From assembly GCA_009746045.1 (NCBI GenBank), contig RPFO01000082.1, positions 2,869,741-2,899,740 of the forward strand: 30,000 nucleotides of DNA. The letters are read 5' to 3'. The first letter of the stretch is position 1, and every line of letters starts with the position of its first letter. Positions 6,401 to 15,600 of the stretch are shown in pieces. The stretch is from Mesostigma viride (taxonomy: Eukaryota > Streptophyta > Mesostigmatophyceae > Mesostigmatales > Mesostigmataceae). The notes under the pieces are model-generated. The model was given only the letters and a program-made list of their open reading frames with translations. It did no database searches and was not told the DNA's origin. The position numbers and the translations under genes are program-made.

Positions 6401-9400
6401 TGCAAGTCCGCCTGGGAGATGGCTCCATTCGAGAAGAAGCCACCGTTGCCGCCAGCCATTTGCGGCTTTCTCGTGCTGGACGGGAACCACTTTACCACAC
6501 TCATCAAATCGGTGAAATTCGAACTGGTCACCGACAATATGACGGTGGACCAAAGATCTGTGTGGTACCAGGCAATGCTGAATGGTTTCATGAAGGCGGA
6601 AAAGCTCAGGGTCGTTGCGCGGGGAGGGAAGGAGCAGGAGGTCACGAAGACCGTGGCCGCGGCGAAGCTGGAGGAGTGGGCAACTGATTGGACGAATTTC
6701 GGGGGGGTGGACGTGCAGATGCTCAAGGGTGAGACCATCCTGCCGACCTGGTGGCAGATCCGTGAACAGAAGGTAAGCCAGGTTGCGACCGCCGGCGTTT
6801 CTATAAGTGGTTTTCTTGTGTTAATTTCAGTATGCCATTAGTTCGGTCAAGATGCGACCGCCGGCGTTTCTATAAGGGGTTTTCATGTTCCACCTTAGCA
6901 TGCCATATTTTGGTCAAGATGCGACCGCCGGCGTTTCTTTCAGTCGTATTCTTGTTCTCAGTTGAGTTGTGCTTATTTGGGAGGACTGTCGATGTGTCTC
7001 TGCGCGTTGTTGCCCTACGGGGATGCAGGTTACCGAACAAGTCGGCAAGATGATCGAAGTTGTCAGGCAGCTCGGGAACGCCATGAACGCCGAGGACACA
7101 GCCCAAGCCAAGGCAACGTGGGGCTCAGCGCTGGGGGATGTGCACCGGGCCTACCAGGCATATGGACCCGTCAAGAGAGGGAAGGGCGTGTCTCTCCCAA
7201 CTCCTCTGTACGGCAAGATCTGGGCGATTGTGAAGCCCTTTTGGCAGAAAGGAGAGCAAGCCAAGGCCGAAGGGGACGGCGCAGGCGACAAGGCAGGAGG
7301 GGCTGAAGAGACGGACAAGTGGGGGCCGGACCAGAAGAACTTCATGCAGCGCTGGCTGTTCTGGTGTGAGGACCCTTTGAAGCCCGCTGTCGACGGCAAG
7401 CCGGCGATCGCACAGGATATCGCGGCTCGGCAAGACTTCCTTGACACGCGCCCTAAAGACAAGGCGCACGAACTGTCCATTTTCACCGCGCATCGGGAAC
7501 TTGCGAGTTTCCAGTACTTCGACAGCCTGATCCAAGCGCCGATCATGTCCTGTGAGGCCCCTCCCAGCAACCTGATAAAAATAATGGAAGTCGCCAAGAA
7601 TTTGATAGAGGCGGCAAAGCAATTCGCCCACATCAAGTTCCTGGAGAACCCCGAGCTGATGGCCGCTTGCAAACAACTAAACGGGACTTTCGACCCCGTA
7701 TTGGTGAGGGAGCACGTGTTTGGCGTGAAGCTGAAGGGCACCTTCGCCACGGACCTCGACAAGTTCATCGCCGACTGCCGCCTGACCAGAGACTTTTGGC
7801 GGGTGGTCGTCACGGCCATGAGGGCGATCATTCTCACGCTGAGGGACCTTCCGCCGGCTAAAAGGAAAGTGGTCGACCAGAAGGACTGGAAGTTCCCGAG
7901 AGGGCTGCTCGCTTCCCACCCCCGTCATTTGTATGACGATTTGGGGGTGAAGACCAAACATCTGCTGGGTGTGCCACAGGAGGCGGCGGCGGAGGTCGAG
8001 AAGGAGGTCGAGGAGGCGGCGGAGGAGGGGACTACCAAGGCCAAGAAGGGGTGGAAGGAAAGGTTGGAAGCCTACAGCGATTGGAAGGGGGTGAGGATGG
8101 GATCCGACTGGATCGCATACAGGACAATGACATGGAAGGAAAACGAAAAAAGAAAGGATCTGGTGGTGACGAAGGTGGTGGACGAGTTGTGCGCGGGGAA
8201 TTACAAAATTCCTCGGTCGCTGGAGGACCAGGCGTTTGCTGTGCTGGACCTGGCAGCTGACAGCAACGAGAAGTGGAGGAACCTGCGCAAGTGGGACGCA
8301 GACTGCATTCCGGAGGAGAGCAACATTCCCAAACCCTCCTCGCATTTGAGCCCGGTCGTGTGGGATGTGGTTGACAAGATGACCAACGCCCTTTTTAGGG
8401 GACCCTGCAGAGTTCTGCTGGTGTTCGGGGAGCCCGCCCATATCCGCCGGTGGAAGCGCCTGGTCCGCCTTATCAAATATTGGCTTGTTGAAGATGGGTG
8501 GGAAGGCCTCAAATACTTTTCCGACGACGATTCTTCGTCTGATGAGGATGATGATTCGGAGAAGGGGGAAGAGGGGGAGGCGGATGAGGATGAGAAGGAG
8601 GAGGATGAGGAGGAGGAGGATGAGGAGGAGGAGGAGGACGAGGAGGACGAGGAGGACGAGGAGGACGAGGAGGACGAGGAGGAGGATATTGCTGAGGGGC
8701 ACCCGCCCGGGATGGGTGAGGGGCAGGCGGAGGGGGAGAAAGGGGATGGGGATGGGGAGATGGGAGGAGGGGGGAGGGGGGAGAGGGACGGGGGAGGAGA
8801 TGGAAGGGGAGGGAAAAAGCGCAGTCGGGGTGATGGAGGCTTGCGTGATGAGACAATGGGGGGGGATGAAGACAACAGGGGGGGAGGTAAGCGCCAGCGT
8901 GCTGGTGAAGGAGACTCGAGGCCTGTCGTTGGAAACGCCGGCGGGCGTATCTGTGACGAGGAGGGGGATCGCCAGCGGGAGGGAGGCTCGAGGCCTGTTA
9001 CTGGAAACGCCGGCGGGCGTATCTGTGATGAGGAGGGGGATCGCCAGCAGGAAGGAGGCTCGCGGCCTGTTACTGGAAACGCCGGCGGGCGTATCTGTGA
9101 TGAGGAGGGGGATCGCCAGCAGGAAGGAGGCTCGCAGCCTGTTACTGGAAACGCCGGCGGGCGTATCTGTGATGAGGATGGGGATCGCCAGCAGGAAGCA
9201 GGCTCGCGGCCTGTTACTGGTAGCGCCGGCGGGCGTTCCCGATTTACGGGAGGCGGTCGTGTCCGACAGATGGGAATGAGGCCTCGTCAGGATTCATGGG
9301 GACCCCCGGTTGAGGGGACCCCCGCCCTCGCCTCGGTTTCTTTGGGTCTGGGTGACGATCCCGTACCGTCGTCAGGAAGGACGGTTGTGATGACTTTGCC

Positions 9401-10541
9401 CCCCCGCTCGACGGGGATGGAGCAATGCCCGAACACGATACTGCTGAATGAGGATGACGATCCGGAGCCGTCGGCTGACACGGATTTTGTTGCGAGCACC
9501 CCACTGCAGAAGAGGGTATTGGAGGCTCGTAACGTGGAGGGTCCGCCGAAGTCTCAGGTGGAGGGCCGGCGTTTGCCGGATTGATGCGCCCGACTGAGGT
9601 GGTCGATGTTGAGGCGCCGCCAGGGACATCGACCGCACCGTTAACATTGACGGATATCTTCGATCGACCAAGGATGCCCTTCCACGCTCCAACGGTACAT
9701 TCGGCCGGTAAATTTCATTTTCAATAAACGAGTTTTATAAGTACCTTAATATATTTCTACATAAGTTTTTTTGCATCAGTCCATGGCTTCATTGATTTCT
9801 CACACGACCCTTCCGTATTCATGTTAATTGGCATGTGCTTACGTGCAGGGAAAGGCGAAGAAGAAACTCCAGTTCGGTTTCCCCGTGGATCCGCGTCTGG
9901 GACTGTGTCCAGAGAGGCCGGCCGTGTTGTTGGCCAGGCCGCGGTCGGCGAACCAGTTGCACAACCGGGGGCGGGAGGGGACGAGCTCCCACCCAACGCA
10001 CCACCACGCACCAGCCTTACCGTGCGGTCAGCCAGAAAAAACGTACGAAGAGTTGATGGCAGAGGCGGCGGCTGCGCAGGGGCAGAAGGCAAAACGTCGG
10101 GGAGGGGGCAGGCGAGGGGCGGGGCAGGAGACGGAGGGTGCCGACGAACCTGCACAGCCGCAGAAGGGTGGTGGTCAGGGCAGAGATGCGACGGCCGAAA
10201 ACCGAATCAGGGACGTTCGGCCGGACGTCCGGATGCGCTTTATGGATGGCGCGAAACTGAGTCGCGGAGGTTGGAGTTCGAAATGGGTAGACGACGTGTG
10301 CATAAACTGGGAGCACAAGTACCCCAAGAAGGAAGATTTTCCGCTCTTTGGCACCCTCCTGGGCAAAGAGAGGGAGAAGGTGGTGTTCAGATGGTTTGAT
10401 GAAGGGCACGACCTCGGTTGGAGTAATGAGTGCGAGCAAAAGTTTCGTTTCCCTCTGAAGTTCGCTAGAGAACATGTTACTCTCCTGAAGGAAGGCGCCA
10501 GCTGGGACAACATTCCTTCATATCGACCTGGCAAGCGATGA
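3452..10541 (+). CDS. Large nine-exon orphan gene (about 1,930 aa), all inferred introns phase 0
   Basis: Exons inferred from frame continuity: 3452-4126, 4248-4304, 4432-4512, 4637-4810, 4837-5142, 5585-6772, 7029-9557, 9599-9694 and 9849-10541 (TGA). Each is a multiple of three, so all eight introns are phase 0. The first about 330 residues are Gly/Pro/Ala-rich and probably disordered. Residues about 330-1320 look folded, with Trp-rich alpha-helical stretches (WKENEKRK, RRWKRLVRLIKYW) but no domain I recognise. An Asp/Glu tract (about 1325-1383) and a 24-residue tandem repeat (about 1455-1565) follow. The last exon has a basic patch (KAKRRGGGRR) and a conserved-looking end (NWEHKYPKKEDFPLFG). 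The acidic and basic blocks would fit a nuclear protein; this is inference. An AATAAA at 9723 inside the last intron leaves open that the final exon is a separate gene. Function unknown. Confidence 0.65.
4568..4588 (+). repeat. 21-nt hairpin-like motif, copy 6 (inside an intron)
   Basis: It lies in the inferred intron 4513-4636, 48 nt before its 3' end, the same distance as copy 5 has from its AG. The first arm reads ACGAC, so the outermost pair is lost, but the core CGGCCGGCGTTTCT is intact. Confidence 0.7.
4811..4836 (+). other. Inferred 26-nt intron
   Basis: Removing GTGAGA...CTGAG (26 nt) joins GCC GAG to GTA CGG AAC and carries the frame from the 4637 exon into the 4837-5142 exon. Otherwise it would end at TGA 4850-4852. 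The borders are canonical and the phase is 0, like the rest of the gene. No polypyrimidine tract is present. A sequencing indel is the alternative. Confidence 0.5.
5143..5584 (+). repeat. Intron built of three tandem about 150-bp units, each with the 21-nt motif
   Basis: The intron from GTAAGT 5143 to CTGCAG 5584 consists of three diverged units starting near 5131, 5281 and 5434. Each begins with a copy of the last 12 exon bases (GAGGGGAATGAG-like), then AAGT.TACCTCTGTTGTGAGG, a TTTCAT.TAGG string, the motif (5200-5220, 5351-5371, 5503-5523) and a pyrimidine-rich end. The donor is GTAAGT in units 1 and 3 but CCAAGT in unit 2. The duplication therefore took in the exon border together with the intron. 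Confidence 0.85.
6773..7028 (+). repeat. Intron with about 68-bp tandem units, each with the motif and an acceptor-like AG
   Basis: Motif copies at 6782-6802, 6851-6871 and 6918-6938 are spaced 69 and 67 nt. Each is followed after 20-30 nt by TTTCAG, CCTTAG or TCTCAG and then (units 1 and 2) TATGCCAT or CATGCCAT. The frame requires the real acceptor at ATGCAG 7028, joining CAG AAG to GTT ACC GAA. All three copies read GACCGCCGGCGTTTCT and so contain the 13-mer complementary to the coding repeat downstream. Confidence 0.85.
8521..8695 (+). repeat. Purine-rich GAGGAN tract encoding an acidic low-complexity run
   Basis: Reiterated GAGGAG, GAGGAT and GAGGAC triplet pairs encode a run of Glu and Asp (residues about 1325-1383 of the large protein). 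The minus strand reads as poly-Ser or poly-Pro in two frames, which are shadows. Such tracts are common in nuclear and chromatin-associated proteins and in replication-slippage-prone DNA. Confidence 0.85.
8909..9241 (+). repeat. 72-bp coding tandem repeat, about 4.5 copies
   Basis: The unit encodes 24 residues (GSRPVTGNAGGR, ICDEEGDRQQE, with a linking Gly). The recurring string GAAACGCCGGCGG starts at 8932, 9004, 9076 and 9148; a diverged fifth copy is near 9220. Spacing is exactly 72 nt, so the frame is preserved. The string is the exact reverse complement of CCGCCGGCGTTTC in intergenic or intronic motif copies 2, 10, 11 and 12. Confidence 0.9.
9558..9598 (+). other. Inferred 41-nt intron containing a partial motif
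   Basis: Splicing GTGGAG...ACTGAG (41 nt) removes the in-frame TGA at 9582-9584 and links AAG TCT CAG to GTG GTC GAT in phase 0. It contains GGGCCGGCGTTTGCC, which matches the 3' half of the 21-nt motif except at the final bases. The alternative is termination at 9584 with restart at the overlapping ATG 9584 (TGATG). Confidence 0.45.
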
Positions 10542-11103
10542 TGGGCGAGGACTTTGCACGAAATCGCGTTTTGCACGTAATTGCCCACCGCAACGTGGAG
10601 AAATGCAGATGTACATAGTAGTTGGATCAGTTACCGTGACTTTGGGCAGTTTAGTAGTTGGGGTGACGTGTCCAATGTATATATGGTGGGGCGCGTCCAA
10701 GGGGGTCCACGCTGATTGAGCACTTGCATGTGTTCTTTCAACATATTCGGACATGTATGAAATGAATAAATTGTTTGGACGATTGCAAATTGATTGATTG
10801 AAGAATGAGATACCATTAATAATTGAAAAATGTAAAACCTCATTGTGAATTTGTACTTCAAACTTTCACATGCATGCCCCAAATTGTGCATTTGTGCAGG
10901 TTTTAATTATGAGAAGTAGCATTTCTCTACAAATATTGAGAAATTTAGGGGCACTTGGGGTTGTTGGCCATGTTCATTCATGATAAAATGGACTTTTTAT
11001 GCTGTAAAATCATATTCCACTAGTCCAAAACGCTGCTTTCATGACGTCAAAAGTACCAGCAATGGCCCTAGGTTGGAGCAGTAGATGTTGGGGACGCCCT
11101 GCA
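10542..11103. other. AT-rich intergenic stretch with an AATAAA
   Basis: No gene is seen. AATAAA at 10765-10770, 224 nt after the stop at 10541, is a reasonable polyadenylation signal for the large gene. The base composition changes here from the gene block on the left to the retrotransposon-rich region on the right. Confidence 0.6.
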
Positions 11104-11547
11104 TGGTAGTCACTGCCGCCATGGCAGCCATGCCTTATAGTAGAATGTTTGCCTAGCCGTGCCACCATGCATACCTAGTCACGTGCATGCACCGCTAACG
11201 CACGGTACACAACCAGCCATAGCCTTAGCTTAGCCCTCGTACAGCCAGCCATGCCACGTCCTTGCTATGCCTCGCTTGCTTCATTGCCCACGCGAGCTCC
11301 TTGTTATGATATATGCTCACGTACGCGTGTCTTATTGCACCCACAGAATTTGCCAGATTGTCTAATAATAGATCGTGTCCAACTGCTGTTGTGGCATGCC
11401 TGATGCCGGCCGGCTCTGGCATGAAGGAGAAAGGAGGTCTCTGCTGATCTTCCTTCCTGTAGTGCACATACAGGGATTCAATAAAAAGCACTCGAACCGG
11501 TGCTCCGTGACTCCCCAACGGGAGCACGTGTTTAATTAATTAATGAA
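11104..11547 (+). mobile_element. LINE 3' end, family 1, copy 1
   Basis: This segment, starting TGGTAGTCACTGCC, aligns along its length with 15601-16021 but with small insertions. It ends in a hairpin (11500-11527; GTGCTCC and GGGAGCAC around a GTGACTCCCCAAC-type loop) followed by a short TTAATTAA tail. A 3' hairpin followed by a short tandem tail is the arrangement known from stringent LINEs such as eel UnaL2. No coding sequence is attached to this copy on its left. Confidence 0.7.
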
Positions 11548-11599
11548 TGGGTGACCATGTGGGAGCTCGGCGCTCGCAGTAGAGCTCGGCCCGGGTGCG

Positions 11600-11800
11600 G
11601 CGCTCTACTAGTGGTAGCGGATTGACGCCGAGGATGTGATCGACGGAGCGAGCATTTTCGAGTTTCGACAGTGCCGTCAAGCTGCTTGCTCAGGGCCTGC
11701 TTCAGGGTCCACGCCTCGCAGCCGTAATTAAAGGAGGATGCTGACTGCTGAGGACAAGGGCCTTGAACAGAATATGCGCTTGCGCCGGACGCTCGCTCAG
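11600..11800 (-). pseudogene. LINE ORF2 C-terminal fragment (minus strand)
   Basis: Minus-strand frames read HILFKALVLSS and then, after a frameshift, FNYGCEAWTLKQALSKQLDG. This is the post-reverse-transcriptase landmark found in many RTE/CR1-like LINE proteins as L-Y-G-x-E-x-W-T-L ... L-D-G. It covers the same protein region as 13432-13570 and is a second, independently decayed copy. Confidence 0.6.
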
Positions 11801-11865
11801 GTACGTAGCGACATGTGTCCAGAACCCATGCAGGTGTTGAGGCGGCGGAGGGCCGCCCAGGTCGA

Positions 11866-11917
11866 TCGAGTTTAATTTTAATTAAACTCGTGCTCCCGTT
11901 GGGGAGTCACGGAGCAT
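11866..11917 (-). mobile_element. Inverted, truncated LINE family 1 end
   Basis: The reverse complement reads TGCTCCGTGACTCCCCAACG followed by GGAGCACGAG and TTTAAT, matching the family 1 hairpin and the start of its tail. A GAGTTTAAT string on its left makes the junction nearly palindromic, as if two tails met head to head. Confidence 0.65.
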
Positions 11918-12547
11918 GCATTGACCCCGATGGATGCCGATGGATGGATGCATGGTACACGCAATCCTACCGGTCTAGTCTATCGATCTACAAAACAATC
12001 TTATTCTGTATATATGGTGCTCGTGACCCTAGTAGGGGTCTTGTCTAGCATGCCTCCCGCGTTAATTTGCAAACACGCTCCTTCCCCACTGCAGGGGGTT
12101 GTTGTCCTCTATGACCTGGGCCCACTTGGCCTTGTCCATATAATCTTTTTCCAAATCGATCACGGAGAGTCCTAGGCCCCGCCCATGTCCTCTACGAGCT
12201 GCATGATCGATCTTTGAAGGTGCAGGCCTTGCAGCGTCTATACGGCCTCAGTGGCTGGGCCCGGCCCACGTGAGGAGGTGCCTGCCCGGCTGAGCGGGTT
12301 GCAGCCCTGCGGAGGGCCGGGCCACGTGAGGTGTCTACCTGGTTGGTAGGTGCGAGCTATAAGTGCCCTATATACTAGCTGCAGGCGCCTCTGCTTGATA
12401 TGGTGCTGGTATTAAATAAGTGGCATGCCTCTAGAGCTAGGTATGTACAAGTCCTCCTTGCGGACATGATGATGAGACTGAGCTAGCAGCGTATATCCCA
12501 CACTGTCGGATCGAGGAAATTTGACCGCAGCATGTTGGTGACCTTGT
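11918..12547. other. No clear gene; probable retrotransposon debris
   Basis: No intact ORF with recognisable motifs is present. Around 12085-12150 the minus strand reads DYMDKAKWAQVIEDNN without a stop, which could be a decayed coding remnant. The remainder shows many CATGCATG and TGCATG strings typical of this whole repeat region. Confidence 0.4.
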
Positions 12548-12553
12548 AGTCTT

Positions 12554-12748
12554 GCTGTGCCCATGCAGAGAGTTGCTCTCTGCTGAGATGCCATGCCCTA
12601 GCCATTAAATTAAATTAAATTAAATTAAATTAAATTAAATTAAATTAAATTAAATTAAATTAAATTAAATTAAATTAAATTAAATTAAATTAAATTAAAT
12701 TAAATTAAATTAAATTAAATTAAATTAAATTAAATTAAATTAAATTAT
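12554..12748 (+). mobile_element. LINE 3' end, family 2, with a long (TTAAA)n tail
   Basis: A 40-nt sequence (12554-12593) identical to 16619-16658 contains a perfect hairpin (12565-12583; GCAGAGAG, TTG, CTCTCTGC). Ten nucleotides later a pure pentanucleotide array of TTAAA starts, about 28 units to roughly 12746. The array is presumably the element's reverse-transcribed tail, extended by slippage. Confidence 0.75.
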
Positions 12749-13114
12749 AACATGACTCCGTTGCATGGGAGATCATGCATATGTAGCACATATTCCCTTG
12801 CTTGGTGGATGGCCCGGGTGAACGAAGCCGCGATCGAAACCTAAGTAAACTAACTCTAGTACCTACTAGGCTATAATCTGGAAAATCCTAACTACTCTGG
12901 AAGATCCTAAGTACTCAGCAAAAGTGCAAAACGCCCCTTCCTCCTGGGGGGGGGCTTGCCCACAGGGGCTGGCGTGTCCCCGGCCGGGCCTGGACAATTA
13001 ATCTTCCACCACTGCTTCATAATTTCTGCATAGAAGTCCAAGCAAGAGATCGAGAGGGATCCCTCTCTCTAATTTCTTAATTCACTCGAGGAATCAAAAT
13101 GCGGTGTTCAGTGT
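12749..13114. other. No feature seen
   Basis: This is a stretch of low coding potential between the (TTAAA)n tail and the minus-strand LINE remnant. It contains a run of eight G and a diverged AACTCTAGTACCTACTAGG string; nothing else can be supported. Confidence 0.5.
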
Positions 13115-14504
13115 TCACATGCAGTTCAAACTTAGCTGGCACCAATATAGGTCCGCCAGCAACTGCTGTGTATAGTCCAGGGCAGGCTTACCACTCTTTC
13201 TAGGAATGTCCTTGGGGCCAGGCCATGGGTCAGGATATGCCGCCCAGCCCGGCTGGCCAGGCCGCTGGGGGCCGGCCAGACCGAGGTCGGCGGATCTACC
13301 TGCATGACTGGTGCGAGCAAGATGTCCTGCGAATGCTATCCTACGCTGCCTAATCTCGTAAAAAATGCGAGGCATACCCTTACACAAAGACTCTAACGAC
13401 CTATTATGTGTTGAAAACCTTGAACCCTACGATCAGGACCTGTCGGAGCATCCTGGTTACTGTGCCGTCCATGCAGCCCGGGGTGGCCATCTCAGGTCCG
13501 TGAGCGTAGTCCAGGCCTCCGCCGGCGCCATACGTGAGCACTGTGAGGACTATAGGGACCTTGAAGAGCACTCGCTTGCGGTCCTCGCCCAGGGTCTTTT
13601 AAGTGCACCAGTAGGGGTTGAGCCGGCGAGCGGAGCCTGGCGCCCACTGGCCAGTCCGCTGCGGGGTTCCACATCGTCGGCTGCGTCGGGGAGCATCATG
13701 CTCCATGCAGGCACGTGCGTGCTTTGCAGCTCTTTTAAAGGGGTTCGAGCATGGCTTGGACATCCTTAATTAATGATCGCGAATACGGCGGTGGTGGCCC
13801 TGGCTACCGCCTGTCCGACCTGAATGCACATGCAAGTGATAAAAAGTACCGTTATTACCGGCGGTACTCATGCTCCCCAGCAGCTTGAAGCGATCATGGA
13901 ACGGGACCTCCACGGGTCCCGTCTAGCAGCCGCCTGTGGCCGTGGCGCGCGGGCAAGTACATGGTATAGTAGCCCCGAGCACCATCGCCTCGGTTTTGAC
14001 ACTAATCTCCAACCAACCCCACCGCCCGCGCCTCTAAGCCCAAACAGTCCAGCCAGGTCTGACTGAATGTGCTCGCGGGGCGCTCAATGAGGGTGGTATC
14101 ATCCACATCATGCATATAAATCAGCATTAAAAAGAGCTGCAAAGCACGCACGTGCCTGCATGGCGCATGACGTGATCAACGACAATTATAATGAACAGAT
14201 ATGGGGACACTGAGGACACAACCTTGCCACACCCCGTGCGTGCATATGCATGAAGGGGGAATGGTGGGGTAGTGCCTTCCGCAGTCCGCCACTATACTGC
14301 CTGTGATCCCTCATACGTACAGCCGGCGAATGGCAGCAATAAATGCTGCATGCATGGTGGCACGCAATCCAGATCTAGGATGGCCCATTTGAAGAGCCCA
14401 CTCCCATGCAGATCGAGGAGCATGTCGAAAGCCTGGCAGTTGATGTAGTCAACAAAAATGATCGAAGACCAGCGGATCAAACCATCAGGGCACATGCGAC
14501 GCAC
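13115..14504 (-). pseudogene. Decayed LINE ORF2 with collinear reverse-transcriptase landmarks
   Basis: Reading the minus strand 5' to 3', the landmarks appear in order. FVDYINCQAFDM (about 14456-14421) corresponds to the F-V-D-Y-x-K-A-F-D box. SVSPYLFIII (about 14214-14185) follows. VDDTTLIE (about 14106-14083) corresponds to the Y-A-D-D box. ISVKTEAMVLG (about 14010-13978), LFKVPIVLTVLTYGA, DGTVTRMLR and IRQRRIAFAGHLAR (ORF 13387-13115) complete the post-RT region typical of RTE-like LINEs. The landmarks fall in several frames with stops between them and the first catalytic Asp box is altered, so the copy is dead. No endonuclease region was recognised upstream of 14504, where a plus-strand ORF1 element begins. 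Confidence 0.75.
13703..14163. repeat. 34-bp perfect inverted repeat around 393 bp
   Basis: Positions 13703-13736 are the exact reverse complement of 14130-14163, and similarity continues outward with mismatches (GGAGCATGATG versus GGCGCATGACG). The right arm is the minus-strand LINE encoding HAGTCVLCSSF; the left arm encodes the same peptide on the plus strand. The left arm is therefore a small inverted copy of the same element. Confidence 0.9.
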
Positions 14505-14521
14505 GCCAACGCCTGTTTATC

Positions 14522-15596
14522 TTGACCAGCTACTACCCGGCGCAGCCGGCCTCGGCGACATCAGCAGAGCGCTCAGCGCCCCAGCCCCCGCACAGCCGGC
14601 AGCCCCATCGGCTCCCTCCCTCTGCGATAAGGACGACATCCGGCGCAGTGCTGCATGGAGGAGCACGTGACATGCATGGCCGCTGCATGGCCGAGAAGAT
14701 GACATCGCTGAACACCACGCTCAATATGTCACGGTGGAGGCCCGGGTCTCCAATGTGGAAACCCGGGTCGTCCACAAGCTACAACCCCAGTTCACGGCGC
14801 TACACACCGCGGCGCAGGCATCGGAAACGCACGCTGCACTTGTCTCTCGCCTTAACCAGGCCGGTGGAGGGCAAGTGCGGCGTGCTATTGAAGAAGCTTG
14901 AAGCCATCACCGCCCACACCGAGGCCCTGGCCACACAGGTCCAAAAGATAGCGTCCGGAGCAGACGGCCACCATCGCATCCCATGGCCACCCCGGCAGGA
15001 GGCTGGCGACCTCCCGCCGCTCTCCTACACGGACCTGCTGCGGTCAGCGACCGCCTCAACCACTGACGCCATCGCCACGAAGCTCCAGGAGCTGCATGCT
15101 GGAGGACCTCCGCCAGGCCCAGCAACGGGAGGTCACCGACCGCGCTCGCCGCGAGTGCCGAGTGGTGCTTGGTCGTTTCCCCCAGAAGCCAGGTGAGACG
15201 TCAACCTCCCTTGCTGACGAGCTCAAGAACCAGCTGCTTACCCTCATGGGCCTGGTAGGTGAGGTAGAACTGCGAGGGTGCCGGCACCGCCTTCCCCACT
15301 CACGGGTGACGGGACAAGGCCACAACGGCTCCCCCACCAGTCCTGCTCACCTTCCCCTACCCTGAGGATAAGCAGTGGTTCCTCTCTCGTCGCAAGAGGT
15401 TGCACGACGTCACCTGGACGCTGGACGACGACCTGACCCCTGCTCAGCAGCAGCAGCGACGCGACCTGTGGCCTGAATATACCTCCGCCACAAGCAGGAC
15501 CCCCAGAAGCCCAAGGTGTACTGGAGGGGTGGGGACCTGATGATCAACCACAAGATGTGGTCGCCCCGCTGCGGGCTAGAATAGCCCTAGCTTGAA
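14522..15596 (+). pseudogene. L1-like ORF1 remnant without an ORF2
   Basis: The frames from about 14522 to 15596 together encode a coiled-coil-like middle (LEAITAHTEALATQVQKIAS), a helical segment (EDLRQAQQREVTDRARRECR) and the C-terminal signature WFLSRRKRLHDVTWTLDDD, LTPAQQQQRRDLWPEY. The frames change at least at about 14880, 15100 and 15270. This C-terminal signature (L-D-D-D-L-T-x-A-Q-Q-x-x-R-R-x-L-W-P) is, to my knowledge, typical of ORF1 proteins of green-algal L1-like LINEs; that is recall, not a search. The family 1 3' end begins five bases after the last coding positions, so no reverse-transcriptase ORF lies between. Confidence 0.65.
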
Positions 15597-15600
15597 CCAT

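Noticed and set aside
1218-6938. CRISPR-like array from regularly repeated 21-nt units
   Set aside because: Spacing is irregular overall, the intervening sequence contains genes and introns, the locus is eukaryotic and no cas gene is present.
8201-8875. Minus-strand Ser- and Pro-rich ORFs opposite the acidic tract
   Set aside because: They are shadows of the GAGGAN repeat coding for Glu/Asp on the plus strand.
9582-9586. TGATG stop-restart linking two cistrons in the large gene
   Set aside because: A canonical GT...AG 41-nt intron removes the stop and keeps phase 0 like all other junctions, so reinitiation is not needed; it remains the fallback.
1-10541. Firm assignment of the left block to an endogenous giant virus
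   Set aside because: No capsid, DNA polymerase, packaging ATPase or other hallmark gene is visible; only style differences support it.
12604-12748. Telomere-like or centromeric satellite
   Set aside because: The TTAAA array begins 10 nt after the 40-nt LINE end sequence, so it is best read as a retrotransposon tail.
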